Translations under genes and position numbers: made by a program | Shown here: positions 29,984-39,685 of the stretch, piece by piece | Position numbering within the stretch: the stretch's first letter is position 1 | Layout: each line of letters starts with the position of its first letter | The notes under the pieces: model-generated | Told to the model about the DNA's origin: nothing | The model's input: the letters and a program-made list of their open reading frames with translations, nothing else | Database searches by the model: none | DNA from: Pseudomonas sp. GR 6-02 | Lineage (GTDB): Bacteria; Pseudomonadota; Gammaproteobacteria; Pseudomonadales; Pseudomonadaceae | NCBI RefSeq assembly: GCF_001655615.1 | Contig: NZ_CP011567.1 | Span: forward strand, 682,001-746,000 | Reading direction: 5' to 3' | DNA: 64,000 bases

Positions 29984-31324
29984 TCATCCTTTTAACCAGC
30001 CGTCGTTCTTGCGCAAGTACCAGGCGAATGTGCCAAGGGTCAGGCTGCGCAGCACCATGAACAGCAGGAAGGTTATCCACAGTCCATGGTTGCCCAAGCC
30101 TTGCAGTATCCAGGCGAAGGGCAGTAGCAGGATCACGGTCAACAGCATGCCGTTGCGCATTTCCCGGGCGCGGGTGGCGCCGATGAACAGGCCGTCGAGC
30201 AGGTAACTCCAGACCGCAATCAGCGGCAGCGCGGCGAGGTACGGCAGGTAGATGAAGGCGGTGTCGCGCACGCTCTGGATGTCGGTCTGCATCTGGATGA
30301 ACAGGTGCCCGGCGTACAGAAACAGCAAGGCGAACCCCAGGCTTGCCAGCAGCGACCAACCGCACGCCACCACCAGTGAGCGGCGCAGGGCATCACGGTC
30401 GCGAGCGCCGATGGCGTGTCCGCACAGGGCTTCCACGGCGTGGGCCAGACCGTCCAGCGCATGGGCGGTCAGCAGCAGGCCGTTGAGCAGCAGCGCATTG
30501 GCGGCTACCGTGGCATCTCCCAGTCGTGCACCCTGCACGGTGATCAGGAAGAACACCGACTGCAACGCCAGGCTGCGGATGAAAATATCGCGGTTGACCG
30601 CCAACAATGGGCGCCAGCTCTGCCACAACGCCAATGCGGCCCAGGCGATATGGCCGGGATAGGCGCGCAGGGCTTTGCGGGTCATGAACAGGCCTATCAA
30701 TGCGCCGGTCCACTCGGCGATCACCGAGGCCCGTGCCGCGCCGACCACTCCCCACTCCAGGCCAAGCACAAACCACAGGTTGAGTGCGATGTTGACCAGG
30801 TTGGTGCTCAGCAGAATCGCCAGCGGAGCCCGGGCATTCTGGGTGCCGAGAAACCAGCCGACCAGCGCATAACTGGCCAGCGCCGCCGGCAGCCCGAACA
30901 GCCGTGTGTGGAAAAACTCGCGGGTCAGTTGATCCAGCTCCGCCGACGGTTGCATGAAGTGCAACGCGACCCCGCTCAACGGCACGCCCAACGCCCCCAA
31001 CAAAATGGCCAGGCCCATGGCCAACAACAGACCTTGCAGCAAAATCTGCCGCAACGCAGCGCCATCCCCACGCCCTGCAGCCTGGGCGGCAAATCCGGTG
31101 GAGCCCATGCGCAGAAAGCCCATGGCCCAGGCAAGAAAGGTATACAGACTGGCACCCACCGCGACGGCGCCGAGCTGATGAGCATAGGGCAGGTGACCGA
31201 TGACGGTACTGTCGACCAGCGCCACCAGCGGTACGGAAATGTTCGAGAGAATCATCGGGGCGGCGAGCGCCCAGACGCGGCGATGGGTCGGACGGTCGCG
31301 CCAGTCGGCAATCAGGTTGGACAT
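29984..31324 (-). CDS. MATE family efflux transporter, DinF type
   Basis: 446 aa with about twelve hydrophobic segments. MATE/DinF features: HRRVWALAAPMILSNISVPL and LVDSTVIGHL near the N-terminus and a repeated half in the middle. Such proteins export cationic drugs or other small molecules using Na+ or H+. The start at 31324 (MSNLIADWRDRP) follows AAGGAG at good spacing; a Met 17 codons upstream was rejected. Substrate unknown. Confidence 0.88.
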   Translation of the reverse strand: MSNLIADWRDRPTHRRVWALAAPMILSNISVPLVALVDSTVIGHLPYAHQLGAVAVGASLYTFLAWAMGFLRMGSTGFAAQAAGRGDGAALRQILLQGLLLAMGLAILLGALGVPLSGVALHFMQPSAELDQLTREFFHTRLFGLPAALASYALVGWFLGTQNARAPLAILLSTNLVNIALNLWFVLGLEWGVVGAARASVIAEWTGALIGLFMTRKALRAYPGHIAWAALALWQSWRPLLAVNRDIFIRSLALQSVFFLITVQGARLGDATVAANALLLNGLLLTAHALDGLAHAVEALCGHAIGARDRDALRRSLVVACGWSLLASLGFALLFLYAGHLFIQMQTDIQSVRDTAFIYLPYLAALPLIAVWSYLLDGLFIGATRAREMRNGMLLTVILLLPFAWILQGLGNHGLWITFLLFMVLRSLTLGTFAWYLRKNDGWLKG

Positions 31325-31409
31325 GCAGGCTCCTTGGGGGCGCCTGCATTGTAGCGACGAACTCGGAATCCGCATCGATCCATTGTGGAAGCGAGCCTGT
31401 GTGGCTGCC

Positions 31410-31703
31410 TTAGTGAATGATCCAGCTCAGTAACCACAACCCCAGCAGCAACCAGATAATCCCCATGATGATCGACGCGTTCATGAAGGCGCGGATCGCC
31501 GACCACAGCAGCATCAGCCCGAGGATCAAGGTGATGATGCTGATGATCGAGGTTTCCATGCCCAATGCCTGGGCCAGCCCTTCGACAAAATTGCTGCCGG
31601 CGTTGCTCAACAGGTTGAACAGGCCACTGAGGGTGTCGATGATAAAACGGATGACCGAACCGATTGCCTGGCCGAGCCATTCGAAAAAGCTGTCTACCTG
31701 CAT
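31410..31703 (-). CDS. Small integral membrane protein, function unknown
   Basis: 97 aa from the ATG at 31703 (MQVDSFFEWLGQAIGSVIRF), with AGGACG upstream. Two strongly hydrophobic segments fill the C-terminal half (SIISIITLILGLMLLW and IMGIIWLLLGLWLLSWII). The frame extends further upstream but that part reads through a common intergenic repeat and lacks a ribosome binding site. I do not recognise a named family. It lies 85 bp upstream of the MATE gene on the same strand. Confidence 0.7.
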   Translation of the reverse strand: MQVDSFFEWLGQAIGSVIRFIIDTLSGLFNLLSNAGSNFVEGLAQALGMETSIISIITLILGLMLLWSAIRAFMNASIIMGIIWLLLGLWLLSWIIH

Positions 31704-31894
31704 GTGTACGTCCTGATGGAGTGGTGGCGTGGTTGCCGGATCCGAGCCTTGGGCTATTGATCGTGCTCCCGGGTTCCCGTGGAAGCTGCCGAAGGCTGCG
31801 ATTTTTTTGAGTATGGCGCAAGTACGCAGGCACAACGCTGCCACTTGCCTTCACCCGTCATCCCCCTGAAGCTATACGCCTTCAGGAGAGCCCG

Positions 31895-32197
31895 ATGAAC
31901 CTTGTTGAACTGACCGAACGCCTGCACGCCATTCGTGACCGCAATGACTGGCGGCAATTTCACAGCCCGAAAAACCTGGCCATGGCCGCGAGCGTGGAAA
32001 TGTCCGAGCTGGTGGAAATCTTCCAGTGGCTGACCGAAGACCAGTCGCGCCAGTTGCCGGCGGACAAACTGGCCCATGCCGGGCAGGAAATCGGCGACAT
32101 CGTGCTGTATTTACTGCTGCTGTGCAGCGAGTTGGGACTGGACATGAATGAAGTGGTACGTAACAAGCTCGCGGACAGCGAACGGCGGTTCAGCTGA
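31895..32197 (+). CDS. MazG-like nucleotide pyrophosphohydrolase
   Basis: 100 aa. All-alpha NTP-PPase fold with metal-binding acidic residues in SVEMSELVEIFQWL and GQEIGDIVLYLLLLC, the EExxE and ExxD pattern of MazG-like/dCTPase enzymes. It would hydrolyse a (d)NTP to NMP and pyrophosphate for pool cleaning; the specific substrate is not known. AGGAG precedes the ATG by seven bases. Its stop codon shares one base with the cmoM start (TGATG), so the two are translationally coupled. Confidence 0.88.
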   Translation: MNLVELTERLHAIRDRNDWRQFHSPKNLAMAASVEMSELVEIFQWLTEDQSRQLPADKLAHAGQEIGDIVLYLLLLCSELGLDMNEVVRNKLADSERRFS

Positions 32198-32946
32198 TGA
32201 GCGACCGTCATTTCGATCAGTTGGCGACCCGCTTCGCTGAAAAAATCTACGGTGGCGCAAAAGGGGCGATCCGCCTCGCGGTGCTGCAGGCCGACCTGGC
32301 CGAAACCTTGCCGGACCGTCCGTTGCGCGTACTGGATATCGGCGCCGGCCTGGGCCACATGTCGTTGTGGCTGGCCCAGCGCGGTCACCAGGTGACCCTG
32401 GCCGAACCCGCCGAGCCGATGCTTGAAGGTGCTCGCCAGCGTTTTGCCGAAGCCGGGCAGACAGCGACGTTCATTCAGGCGCCGTGGCAGGAGTTGCTTG
32501 GTCAGCTCACCGAACCCTACGACCTGGTGCTGTGCCACGCCGTGCTGGAATGGCTGGCCGAACCCCATGCGATTTTGCCGGTGTTGCATCAACTGACGAA
32601 GCCGGACGGCTGGTTGTCCCTGGCGTTCTATAACCGCGATGCGCTGATCTACCGCAACCTGCTCAAGGGCCATTTCCGCAAGATGCGCAAGAACGACATG
32701 GCCGGCGAGAAGCAGAGCCTGACGCCGCAACAGCCGCTTGATCCACGGGATCTGGCAGCGCAACTTGAGGGGCTGTGGCGGGTCGAAACCCAGAGTGGAG
32801 TGCGGGTTTTTCATGACTACATGCCGGTGGAATTCCAGGCCCGCGCCGAACTGCTCGACTTGCTCGAAATGGAACTGGCTCACCGCCGTCACCCAAGCTT
32901 CGCCGGGCTTGGGCGCTACTTGCACTGGATCTGTCGGCCGATCTGA
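32197..32946 (+). CDS. cmoM: tRNA 5-carboxymethoxyuridine methyltransferase
   Basis: 249 aa. It resembles E. coli CmoM (SmtA) from the first residues: SDRHFDQLATRFAEKIYGG aligns with the E. coli start, and the SAM motif LRVLDIGAGLGHMSLWLA follows. CmoM methylates cmo5U34 to mcmo5U in wobble positions of several tRNAs. Conserved LCHAVLEWLAEP and the later MARKND-type segment fit. It is coupled to the MazG-like gene upstream. Confidence 0.85.
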   Translation: MSDRHFDQLATRFAEKIYGGAKGAIRLAVLQADLAETLPDRPLRVLDIGAGLGHMSLWLAQRGHQVTLAEPAEPMLEGARQRFAEAGQTATFIQAPWQELLGQLTEPYDLVLCHAVLEWLAEPHAILPVLHQLTKPDGWLSLAFYNRDALIYRNLLKGHFRKMRKNDMAGEKQSLTPQQPLDPRDLAAQLEGLWRVETQSGVRVFHDYMPVEFQARAELLDLLEMELAHRRHPSFAGLGRYLHWICRPI

Positions 32947-32958
32947 CCGGAGTGCGCA

Positions 32959-33588
32959 ATGAATAGTCGTTCAGGTTTACTGGTGATCTGTCTCGGGTTG
33001 GCGGCCTGTCAGGGCAGCAACCCTTACATCGCGAGGTCCAATCCCTTGCCACCGGCACCGCCCCAGGCCGCCGGCACTTTCGACCGCAGCGCCTACCCGG
33101 CGGCGCCGCGGGATTACGGTCGCTACCGCAGCTGGGCCTGGCTCAACGGGCGCCTGCCTGCGGGCACGGCCTGGGCCGATTCGGAGCAGGTGGCCGAAGT
33201 CGTCAGCAATGCCCTAGACCAGCGCGGCTTGCGCCCACTGCACGACAACCGCCCGGCGGACCTGTTGGTCAGCGCCGACCTGCGGCTGGAAACCCGCTTG
33301 CGTCAGGTGCAGGACGGCTCTGGTTACGGTGGCGGCTATGGCGGCGGGTATTACGGCGGTGGTTACAACCGCTACGGCACGGGTTACGGCATGTACAACA
33401 GCGTGCCGGTCGTCCGTACTTATCAGGTACAGGTTGTGGTGGTGCGGGTCGATCTGTTCGACGCAAGCACCGGTCAACCGGTGTGGAGTGCCAGTGCCGA
33501 AACCAGCAGTCAGGGCAACCAGAGCGAACGTGCCGATGCCCTGCGCGAAGCTGTCGAAAAGGCCATGTCGGCGTATCCTCCTAGTTAG
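32959..33588 (+). CDS. DUF4136 lipoprotein
   Basis: 209 aa. A lipoprotein signal peptide with lipobox LAAC (Cys at residue 17) is followed by a DUF4136 domain: [10 protein letters not shown] near the start of the mature protein, ALDQRGLRP, and the C-terminal AEAVEKAM-like helix. A Gly/Tyr-rich insert (about 115-140) interrupts it. It starts 12 bp after cmoM and is followed 53 bp later by a second, related lipoprotein, clearly a tandem duplication. Function of DUF4136 lipoproteins is unknown. Confidence 0.85.
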   Translation: MNSRSGLLVICLGLAACQGSNPYIARSNPLPPAPPQAAGTFDRSAYPAAPRDYGRYRSWAWLNGRLPAGTAWADSEQVAEVVSNALDQRGLRPLHDNRPADLLVSADLRLETRLRQVQDGSGYGGGYGGGYYGGGYNRYGTGYGMYNSVPVVRTYQVQVVVVRVDLFDASTGQPVWSASAETSSQGNQSERADALREAVEKAMSAYPPS

Positions 33589-33641
33589 CTTCCTGTTCAG
33601 GAAGCCTCCCGCAGGTGCATGTCTTCAATCGGAGAAAAATC

Positions 33642-34199
33642 ATGTTCCGCCGTCTCGTTTTACTGGCCATCGCCGCGCTGCTCACTGCCTGCGCCGCCAA
33701 CGAGGTCAATCATGACTTCGATGCCAGTCGCGACTTTGCCGCCTATCGCAGTTGGAGCTGGAAAGAGCCCGCCGTGCAATACCGTCCCGACGACCCAAGG
33801 ATCAAGAGTGACCTGACCGAGCAACGCATCCGCCAGGCCGTTGCCGATCAACTGGATCAGCGTGGCTTGCGTCCGGCCGCCGCCGGCGCTAAGGCAGACC
33901 TTAAGGTGCAGACCTACCTGATCGTTGAAGATCGCCAGCAACAAGTGACCACCTCCTATGGTGGCGGTTATGGTGGCCCATGGAACGGTTATTGGGGCGG
34001 GCCGATGTACAACGAAACCCGCAACGTCAGCTACAAGGTGGCGACCATCCAGATCGACCTGCTCGATGGCAAGGACGGCAAACTGGTGTGGCGTGGCAGC
34101 GACGAGCAAACCCTCAGCCGCACACCGAAGCCAGAGGACCGCAGCAGTACGATACGCCAGACGGTAGGGCGCATATTGGCTAACTATCCACCGCGCTAA
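33642..34199 (+). CDS. DUF4136 lipoprotein, tandem paralogue
   Basis: 185 aa from the ATG at 33642, preceded by GGAGAA; a Met nine codons upstream was rejected because the signal peptide starts here. Lipobox LTAC (Cys about residue 16). The mature part begins YRSWSWKEP, has [12 protein letters not shown] and a shorter Gly-rich insert than its neighbour at 32959. The two share the order of motifs throughout, indicating duplication and divergence. Confidence 0.86.
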   Translation: MFRRLVLLAIAALLTACAANEVNHDFDASRDFAAYRSWSWKEPAVQYRPDDPRIKSDLTEQRIRQAVADQLDQRGLRPAAAGAKADLKVQTYLIVEDRQQQVTTSYGGGYGGPWNGYWGGPMYNETRNVSYKVATIQIDLLDGKDGKLVWRGSDEQTLSRTPKPEDRSSTIRQTVGRILANYPPR

Positions 34200-34226
34200 A
34201 TGGCTTAACCCTCTAACACTACAGCC

Positions 34227-34320
34227 CCTGTAGGAGCTAGGCTTGCCCGCGAAGAAGACACCGCGGTTTTTCAGTCATTACGCGTTATCGTTCTTCGCGG
34301 GCAAGCCTCGCTCCTACAGG
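34227..34320. repeat. REP pair (inverted) upstream of tadG
   Basis: Arms 34227-34256 and 34291-34320 are 30 bp, inverted, with one mismatch; the core is TGTAGGAGCGAGGCTTGCCC, a common P. fluorescens-group REP. The 34-base centre is AT-richer. It forms the end of the lipoprotein transcription unit, and it insulates tadG, whose own promoter must lie in 34321-34440. Confidence 0.9.
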
Positions 34321-34452
34321 ATCTTCGTCGTCACACAAGCCCACAATAAGTTGGTGGGATGGCTAGTTGCCAGCAATCTGCCAAACCCTTGTCTACACTG
34401 CTGTTCATCAATGGAGGTAGCCCTCGGCGGTGTGCCGGCAAAGGAGTGCGCC

Positions 34453-36435
34453 ATGTCTCCCTGCTTGCAGTTTCGTAGCCCGGCCCGGCAACGGGGAGCG
34501 ATCGGTTTGATGGCGGTGCTGACCCTCGGCATGGCCCTGGTGTTCCTGCTGATCGTGGTCGACAGTGGCCGCTTGTATCTGGAGAAACGCAGCTTGCAGC
34601 GGATAGCCGACATGGCCGCACTGGAGGCTGCCACGCGCAACGGTGATTGCGCCGTGGGTGCCAGCGCTACCGCCTATGCCACCGCCAGCGTAAACCGCAA
34701 CGGCTTCACCCTTCCTGACCCCACGCGCAGCCTGGCGGTAGCCTGTGGCACCTTGAGCCTGGACGCCAACAGTCTTCGGGTTTTTGTGGCTAACCCAAGC
34801 AGCAGCGAAGCCATTCGGGTGATCGTCAGTCATTCAGTGCCGCAGAGTTTCGCCGGTGGCGTTGGCGCCCTGTTCGGCGGTGCGCCGGCCGGGGCCACCC
34901 TCAACCTGACGGCGACCGCCGTTGCGGCGCTGCCGCCACCGCTGGCATCGCTGACCCTGCGCACCACAGCGCTGAGCATCGATAGCAGCAAGTCGGCCAC
35001 CCTCAATGCGCTGTTCGGCGGTTTGCTCGGCGGCAGTCTGAACCTGTCCGTGGCAGGGTGGGATGGGTTGGTGAACACCAACATCAGGCTGCTGGGTTAC
35101 CTTGATCGACTGAAGGTCGACCTCGGCCTCAACGCCGCCGGGTATAACCAGGTATTGGGCGCTTCGGTGGCCGTCAGCCAATTGATCCAGACCGCCGTCA
35201 ATGTGCTGGACCCCGGCGGCACCCTCGGCGCGACGGCGACCATTGTCGGTCTACAAGCCCTCAAGGTGGCCGCTGGCTCCACGACTGTGGTGTTGGGCAA
35301 TCTGCTGCACGTCGAGAACGGCAGCGACGTCTCAACGTTCGCGACGACTGTGAGTGTGTTCAACCTGATCGAAGGCGTCGTGCAACTGGCCAACAAGAAA
35401 AACGGTGTGGTGGCGACAGTGCCGATCAATCTGGCAGGGCTGGCGCAAATCACCGCTCGGGTGCAGGTGTTGGAGCCGCCGCAACTCTCCGCGATCGGCA
35501 ATCCGAAAAACGCCGCGCTGGATCCGCTGGGGCCCAATCGGATCTACGTGAGAACCGCACAGCTTCGCACGTTGTTGTCGATCGACTTGCCGGCGCTGGA
35601 CGCCATCGCGACGCTGGTCAATGCCGCGGCGGATCTGGCAGGACCGCTGACCAACACCCTCAACGCCTTGCTCAATCTCGACCTGGTGGCGGTGCTCAAC
35701 TCACTGACCTGTGCCATCGGCGTGCCCTGTCAGACGCCCGACGTCATCGTGCTACCGGGGCCGATACGGCTCGACGTGGCGCTGGACGTCGCCAGTGCCG
35801 ATAGTTACGTCACGGCTTACAGCTGCATCAGCAACACCAACAAAACCCTGACCACCAACACCAGCGCATCGCTGGTGAACCTGAAAATCGGCCGGATCGA
35901 TGCCGCCAGTATGTTCGGCAGCAACACCGTACCACCGACGGTCACGGTGCAGCCGTTGAAGCTGATCGATATCGGGATCAAAACCTGCCGCAGGTTTTTG
36001 TTCGTGCCCATAACCTGCGATCCGCGTGTGCCAGGCGTCGGTGGTGGCATCGATGTCGTTGCCGACACCAGTGTTGCGGCGAACACCAACATGCCCCATG
36101 TCTACTCCGCACCACCGGCCAACAGCCTGCCGGACATCAACCAGCCGCCGTTTTACTACTCATTTTCCACCAGCAGCATTGTCAGCAACTTGCTCAACAC
36201 CCCGGTCAACCTTCACGTCGATATGTATGGCCCGTCAGGCAGTCTCGTCGGCGGTCTGGGGGCGATCCTGAGCAGCGTGACCAGTTTGCTGGTCAGCGCA
36301 ATCAACGGCGTGCTCAACCCGTTGCTCGACAGTCTGATCAACACTGTGCTGATAAGCCTTGGGGGCGACTTGAACAAGGTCGACGTCGGCGCCAACCTCA
36401 GTTGTCACTCAGGGCGCGCGTCGCTGGTGATCTGA
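34453..36435 (+). CDS. tadG: TadG-like pilus assembly protein
   Basis: 660 aa from the ATG at 34453, which follows AAGGAG; the open frame upstream runs through the REP pair. The N-terminus RQRGAIGLMAVLTLGMALVFLLIVVDSGRLYLEKRS is the TadG/TadE-like pseudopilin-type membrane segment with the following short helix (IADMAALEAA). The rest is a long secreted Thr/Ser/Asn-rich beta region without recognised domains. TadG of P. aeruginosa (PA4297) sits next to pprB, as in this cluster. Its end overlaps the end of pprA on the opposite strand by 31 bp. Its role in Flp assembly is not defined biochemically. Confidence 0.8.
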   Translation: MSPCLQFRSPARQRGAIGLMAVLTLGMALVFLLIVVDSGRLYLEKRSLQRIADMAALEAATRNGDCAVGASATAYATASVNRNGFTLPDPTRSLAVACGTLSLDANSLRVFVANPSSSEAIRVIVSHSVPQSFAGGVGALFGGAPAGATLNLTATAVAALPPPLASLTLRTTALSIDSSKSATLNALFGGLLGGSLNLSVAGWDGLVNTNIRLLGYLDRLKVDLGLNAAGYNQVLGASVAVSQLIQTAVNVLDPGGTLGATATIVGLQALKVAAGSTTVVLGNLLHVENGSDVSTFATTVSVFNLIEGVVQLANKKNGVVATVPINLAGLAQITARVQVLEPPQLSAIGNPKNAALDPLGPNRIYVRTAQLRTLLSIDLPALDAIATLVNAAADLAGPLTNTLNALLNLDLVAVLNSLTCAIGVPCQTPDVIVLPGPIRLDVALDVASADSYVTAYSCISNTNKTLTTNTSASLVNLKIGRIDAASMFGSNTVPPTVTVQPLKLIDIGIKTCRRFLFVPITCDPRVPGVGGGIDVVADTSVAANTNMPHVYSAPPANSLPDINQPPFYYSFSTSSIVSNLLNTPVNLHVDMYGPSGSLVGGLGAILSSVTSLLVSAINGVLNPLLDSLINTVLISLGGDLNKVDVGANLSCHSGRASLVI

Positions 36436-39173
36436 TCGCCCGTGACAATCGGCAACTCAATGCAGAAACGCGCGCCCTCGGCCGCGTTTCTTACGCTCAA
36501 CCGTCCGCCCATGTTCTCGACGATGCCGTAACTCACCGACAACCCGAGCCCAGTACCGACGCCCACCGGTTTGGTGGTGAAGAATGGCTCGAAAATCCGC
36601 TCCAGCAACCGTGGGTCGATGCCGCCGCCGTTGTCCTCGACCCACAGCCGCACTGAATGCTCGTCACGTTCGGCGTACAGCGAAATCCACGGTTTAAACG
36701 CCGGGTCGGCCTCGCGTTTGCTCAGCAACGCATCCCGTGCATTGACCATCAGGTTGATCAGCACCTGTTCCAGCTGATCGACGTAACCGCGCACCTGCAC
36801 ATCAAAACCGCTCTCGCTGACCCGCAGCTCGATGCCTTTGCCGCGCAGGCCTTCAGACAGCAGCGCCAGCGTGCCCTCGATGGCTTGAACCGGATTGAAC
36901 GGCTGCTGCTCGACCTCCGAACGCCGGCCGAACACCCGCATGTGATCCACCACCTTCGCGGCGCGCTGGACTTGTGCGTCGATGCGATTGAGCTTGTCAG
37001 TCAGGTAATCGATTTGCGCATCGCCATTTCTCAGACGCTTGAGCACATTGACGATGGCCATGCGCATCACGTTCAGCGGCTGATTGATTTCATGGGCAAG
37101 CCCGGTGGCCATTTCGCCGAGGGTGGCCATTTTCGCGCTCTGGGTAAGCTGCTGCTGGGCGCGCCTGACCTCAGTGTTGTCGCGGCCCACGGCCTGAATT
37201 TCCAGCAAACGACCCTGGTCGTCGAACACGCCGCGATCCGACCAGACCCACCAGGCATGTTCCCGTCCCGGCAGTTGCAGGTTGATCTCCGCAGTGCTGA
37301 CCGGGAACTCCGGGCTCAGTCTACTGAGGCGCTGGAGGAACGCTTCGCGCTGCTCCGACGACATCCAGCTGCCCAGGTTCACCCCCGGCAGCTGCTCGGG
37401 TTGGCATTCCAGATAGGTCGCCAGAGGCCGGTTGCCGAACGTCAGCGTCAGGTCGGGGCGGTAGCGGCAGATCATCGCCGGGGAGTCTTCCACCAGGATC
37501 CGGTAGCGCTCTTCACTCTGTTTGACTTTCTCGGTGGCCAGGGTCGCCTCGGTGACATCCAGCCACAGGCCCACGGCTTCCACCGGCAACCCGAGGTCAT
37601 CGCGCAGCAGTTTGGCTTCGTCGAGCAGCCAGTGGTAATCGCCGTGACTGTCGCGCAGTCGATAACGGGCGCTCACCGAACCCTCGCGCAGCAGTTGCCG
37701 GGTACGCTCGAAATAGCCGTCGCGGTCTTCAGGATGGACCCGCTCCACCAGCGAGCCTGCGGCGCAATCGGCGAGCGACCAACCGAGCAGCGGCAACAGG
37801 CTGTCACTGAAAAACGTCGGTTGCAGCGCCCCTTCGACATAGCGCTGCACGTAGATCACCGCCGGTGAACTGGCGATCAGGTTGTCCAGCCGGGCATGGG
37901 CGGCAGCGGCATTCTGCTGTTGGTTTTTGATGTCGCTGATGTCGAGCATGAAACCCACCAGCCGGCGGTTTTTACCGATGCCCAACGCCTGGCCTTGCAG
38001 TCGGTACCAGATCGGCGTTTGTGTCGTGTCGGGGCGATGCAGCCGTACGCACAACAGCAACGGCGCGCCTTCGTCTTGCAAGGATTGCAGGCGAATCGTC
38101 AGCTCTTCACGGTCGGCGGGATGAATCTGTTCGAGCCAGTCGTGCAGCGGAAAACGAGTGCTCGCAAGGTTCAGCGTATTGGCGAGCGACGGCGCCAATT
38201 GCACTTCGGCATGGTCGCTGAAGACCTCCCACCAACCGGTACCGAGCAAGGCTTGTAGAGATTCCAGCCGCTCCAGTTGCAGGTGGTGCTGATGCTCGCG
38301 CAAGCGCTCAAGCAGCGGCCCGGCCAGGGCGGCGGTGAGTTGCAACCAGTCGCGCTCGCTCAAGTCGGGGGCACGTTCTTGCACCGGGTAGAAACCACAG
38401 AGCAACCACGCGACCACGCCCTGGGCATTGCGATAGGGCACCGCGAACCCTTCGGCATTACCGAAGATGCTTTGCAGGCGTGGGTGCTCGCTGGGTGTCA
38501 GCTGTTGGGGGACTGAGCCATTCAAACTGTCGAGGCCGGTGCCCAGGCGTTGATGGGTTTCCCACAACCTTGGTGCATCGAAGGCCGTGTACTGCTGGTG
38601 AATCAACCAACCCTCGGCCTGTTCATCGAGCAAGGCCATGGCCATGCACGGAATCTGAAAACGCTGGGCCAGACCTTGCAGTTGTTCGGCCAATACCTCG
38701 GGCAGGCGCGTCAGGCTGCACAGGCGCAACTGCTCGCTGACCTGCGCCGCGAGTAACTGGCACTGTTCACGACTGCGCGCTTGTCGACGTTCGAGCAACA
38801 GATCGCCGATGTCGATCAACTGCAACAACCATTCTTCGCCCAACGGCTGCACCCAGCCGCGCAAGTGCAGCGGTTGCCCGGCGAGACTAAAAAAGTCCAG
38901 GTCCAGGCTCTGTCCCTGCCACTCGGCCGGCGTGCCTTCGACCGACAGGGCGCTATGGGGCATGAGGTAATCGAGCAGGTGCGGTGACTGCGCGTCGGGT
39001 ATCTGTTGCGCCAGCAGATGCCGCAACGGACCGCTCAGCTGAATCACTCGACCTTCATCATTCAGATGCAGCTGCAAGCCGACACGCTGCACGCTCGCAG
39101 GCTCTGGCGTGTTCGGGGTCTGTGGCGGGTGACGATTGAGCAGACGCCCGAAGAGTTTGTCCCCGGAGCTCAA
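36405..39173 (-). CDS. pprA: PprA-type PAS/GAF sensor histidine kinase
   Basis: 922 aa, no membrane segment. An N-terminal PAS-like and GAF-like part (to about 310) is followed by three PAS domains (about 320-660), a HisKA domain with ATGLAHEINQPLNVMRMAI and an HATPase domain (LINLMVNARDAL, DNGGGIDP, GVGTGLGLSVSYGIVENMGG). In P. aeruginosa PprA phosphorylates PprB, which activates Flp pili, CupE fimbriae and the BapA adhesin. The gene starts with a 4-bp overlap with tadE, the same linkage as PA4294-PA4293. Symbol from this linkage; no receiver or Hpt domain is seen, so direct transfer to PprB is plausible. Confidence 0.82.
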   Translation of the reverse strand: MSSGDKLFGRLLNRHPPQTPNTPEPASVQRVGLQLHLNDEGRVIQLSGPLRHLLAQQIPDAQSPHLLDYLMPHSALSVEGTPAEWQGQSLDLDFFSLAGQPLHLRGWVQPLGEEWLLQLIDIGDLLLERRQARSREQCQLLAAQVSEQLRLCSLTRLPEVLAEQLQGLAQRFQIPCMAMALLDEQAEGWLIHQQYTAFDAPRLWETHQRLGTGLDSLNGSVPQQLTPSEHPRLQSIFGNAEGFAVPYRNAQGVVAWLLCGFYPVQERAPDLSERDWLQLTAALAGPLLERLREHQHHLQLERLESLQALLGTGWWEVFSDHAEVQLAPSLANTLNLASTRFPLHDWLEQIHPADREELTIRLQSLQDEGAPLLLCVRLHRPDTTQTPIWYRLQGQALGIGKNRRLVGFMLDISDIKNQQQNAAAAHARLDNLIASSPAVIYVQRYVEGALQPTFFSDSLLPLLGWSLADCAAGSLVERVHPEDRDGYFERTRQLLREGSVSARYRLRDSHGDYHWLLDEAKLLRDDLGLPVEAVGLWLDVTEATLATEKVKQSEERYRILVEDSPAMICRYRPDLTLTFGNRPLATYLECQPEQLPGVNLGSWMSSEQREAFLQRLSRLSPEFPVSTAEINLQLPGREHAWWVWSDRGVFDDQGRLLEIQAVGRDNTEVRRAQQQLTQSAKMATLGEMATGLAHEINQPLNVMRMAIVNVLKRLRNGDAQIDYLTDKLNRIDAQVQRAAKVVDHMRVFGRRSEVEQQPFNPVQAIEGTLALLSEGLRGKGIELRVSESGFDVQVRGYVDQLEQVLINLMVNARDALLSKREADPAFKPWISLYAERDEHSVRLWVEDNGGGIDPRLLERIFEPFFTTKPVGVGTGLGLSVSYGIVENMGGRLSVRNAAEGARFCIELPIVTGDQITSDARPE

Positions 39174-39610
39174 AACTGCAGGCTCGATTGGGCCGTGAGG
39201 ATCGGCGGCAGATTGGGCACCGAACCGATTCCCGGCAGCACCAGGAACGGCAGCACTTGATTCAGTTTACTGGTGGGGTAGTTGATGCTGACCGTCAGCA
39301 CGCCGCCGGTGTAGGTGGCGCTGGCGTCGGTGGCCACGTTGAAATTCAGCGCGGCGGGAATCCAGGCCAGCTGCCGGGTCAGTTCGGTGGTCGCGATGTT
39401 TCTGACCGCCGTGTCGTAATTGGCGGTGCTCGGGTCCAGCGCCACACTGCGACGCACCGCTTCGGCCGTGGACTTATTGAACGATTGCATCAGCAACAGC
39501 GGCAGGCTGTAACTGACCAACCCATAAAACACGGCGAAAAAAATCACGAACACCAAGGCAAACTCAATCGCCACGGCACCTTTTTGCTTGCGGGGGAGGC
39601 CTGTTTTCAT
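39170..39610 (-). CDS. TadE/TadF-like minor pseudopilin
   Basis: 146 aa. The N-terminus KQKGAVAIEFALVFVIFFAVFYGL is a TadE-type pseudopilin segment: a short basic leader, Gly, then a hydrophobic helix with Glu at +5, the pattern cleaved by the TadV/FppA prepilin peptidase encoded next door. The remainder is a small secreted domain. The stop codon overlaps the pprA start by four bases. It is divergent from the peptidase gene across 75 bp. Confidence 0.83.
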   Translation of the reverse strand: MKTGLPRKQKGAVAIEFALVFVIFFAVFYGLVSYSLPLLLMQSFNKSTAEAVRRSVALDPSTANYDTAVRNIATTELTRQLAWIPAALNFNVATDASATYTGGVLTVSINYPTSKLNQVLPFLVLPGIGSVPNLPPILTAQSSLQF

Positions 39611-39685
39611 GAGTGCGTCTACCCTGACAATTACTGCGTAGTGTCAGCATAGAATCATTCAGCCAAAACGGACGTTTTTTACCGG

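Noticed and set aside
31704..31844. An N-terminal extension of the small membrane protein.
   Set aside because: It reads through the CTGCCGAAGGCTGCGAT repeat phrase and lacks a binding site.
34243..34452. A longer tadG start at 34243.
   Set aside because: The added 70 codons run through the REP pair and read as its repeat sequence; AAGGAG stands just before the ATG at 34453.
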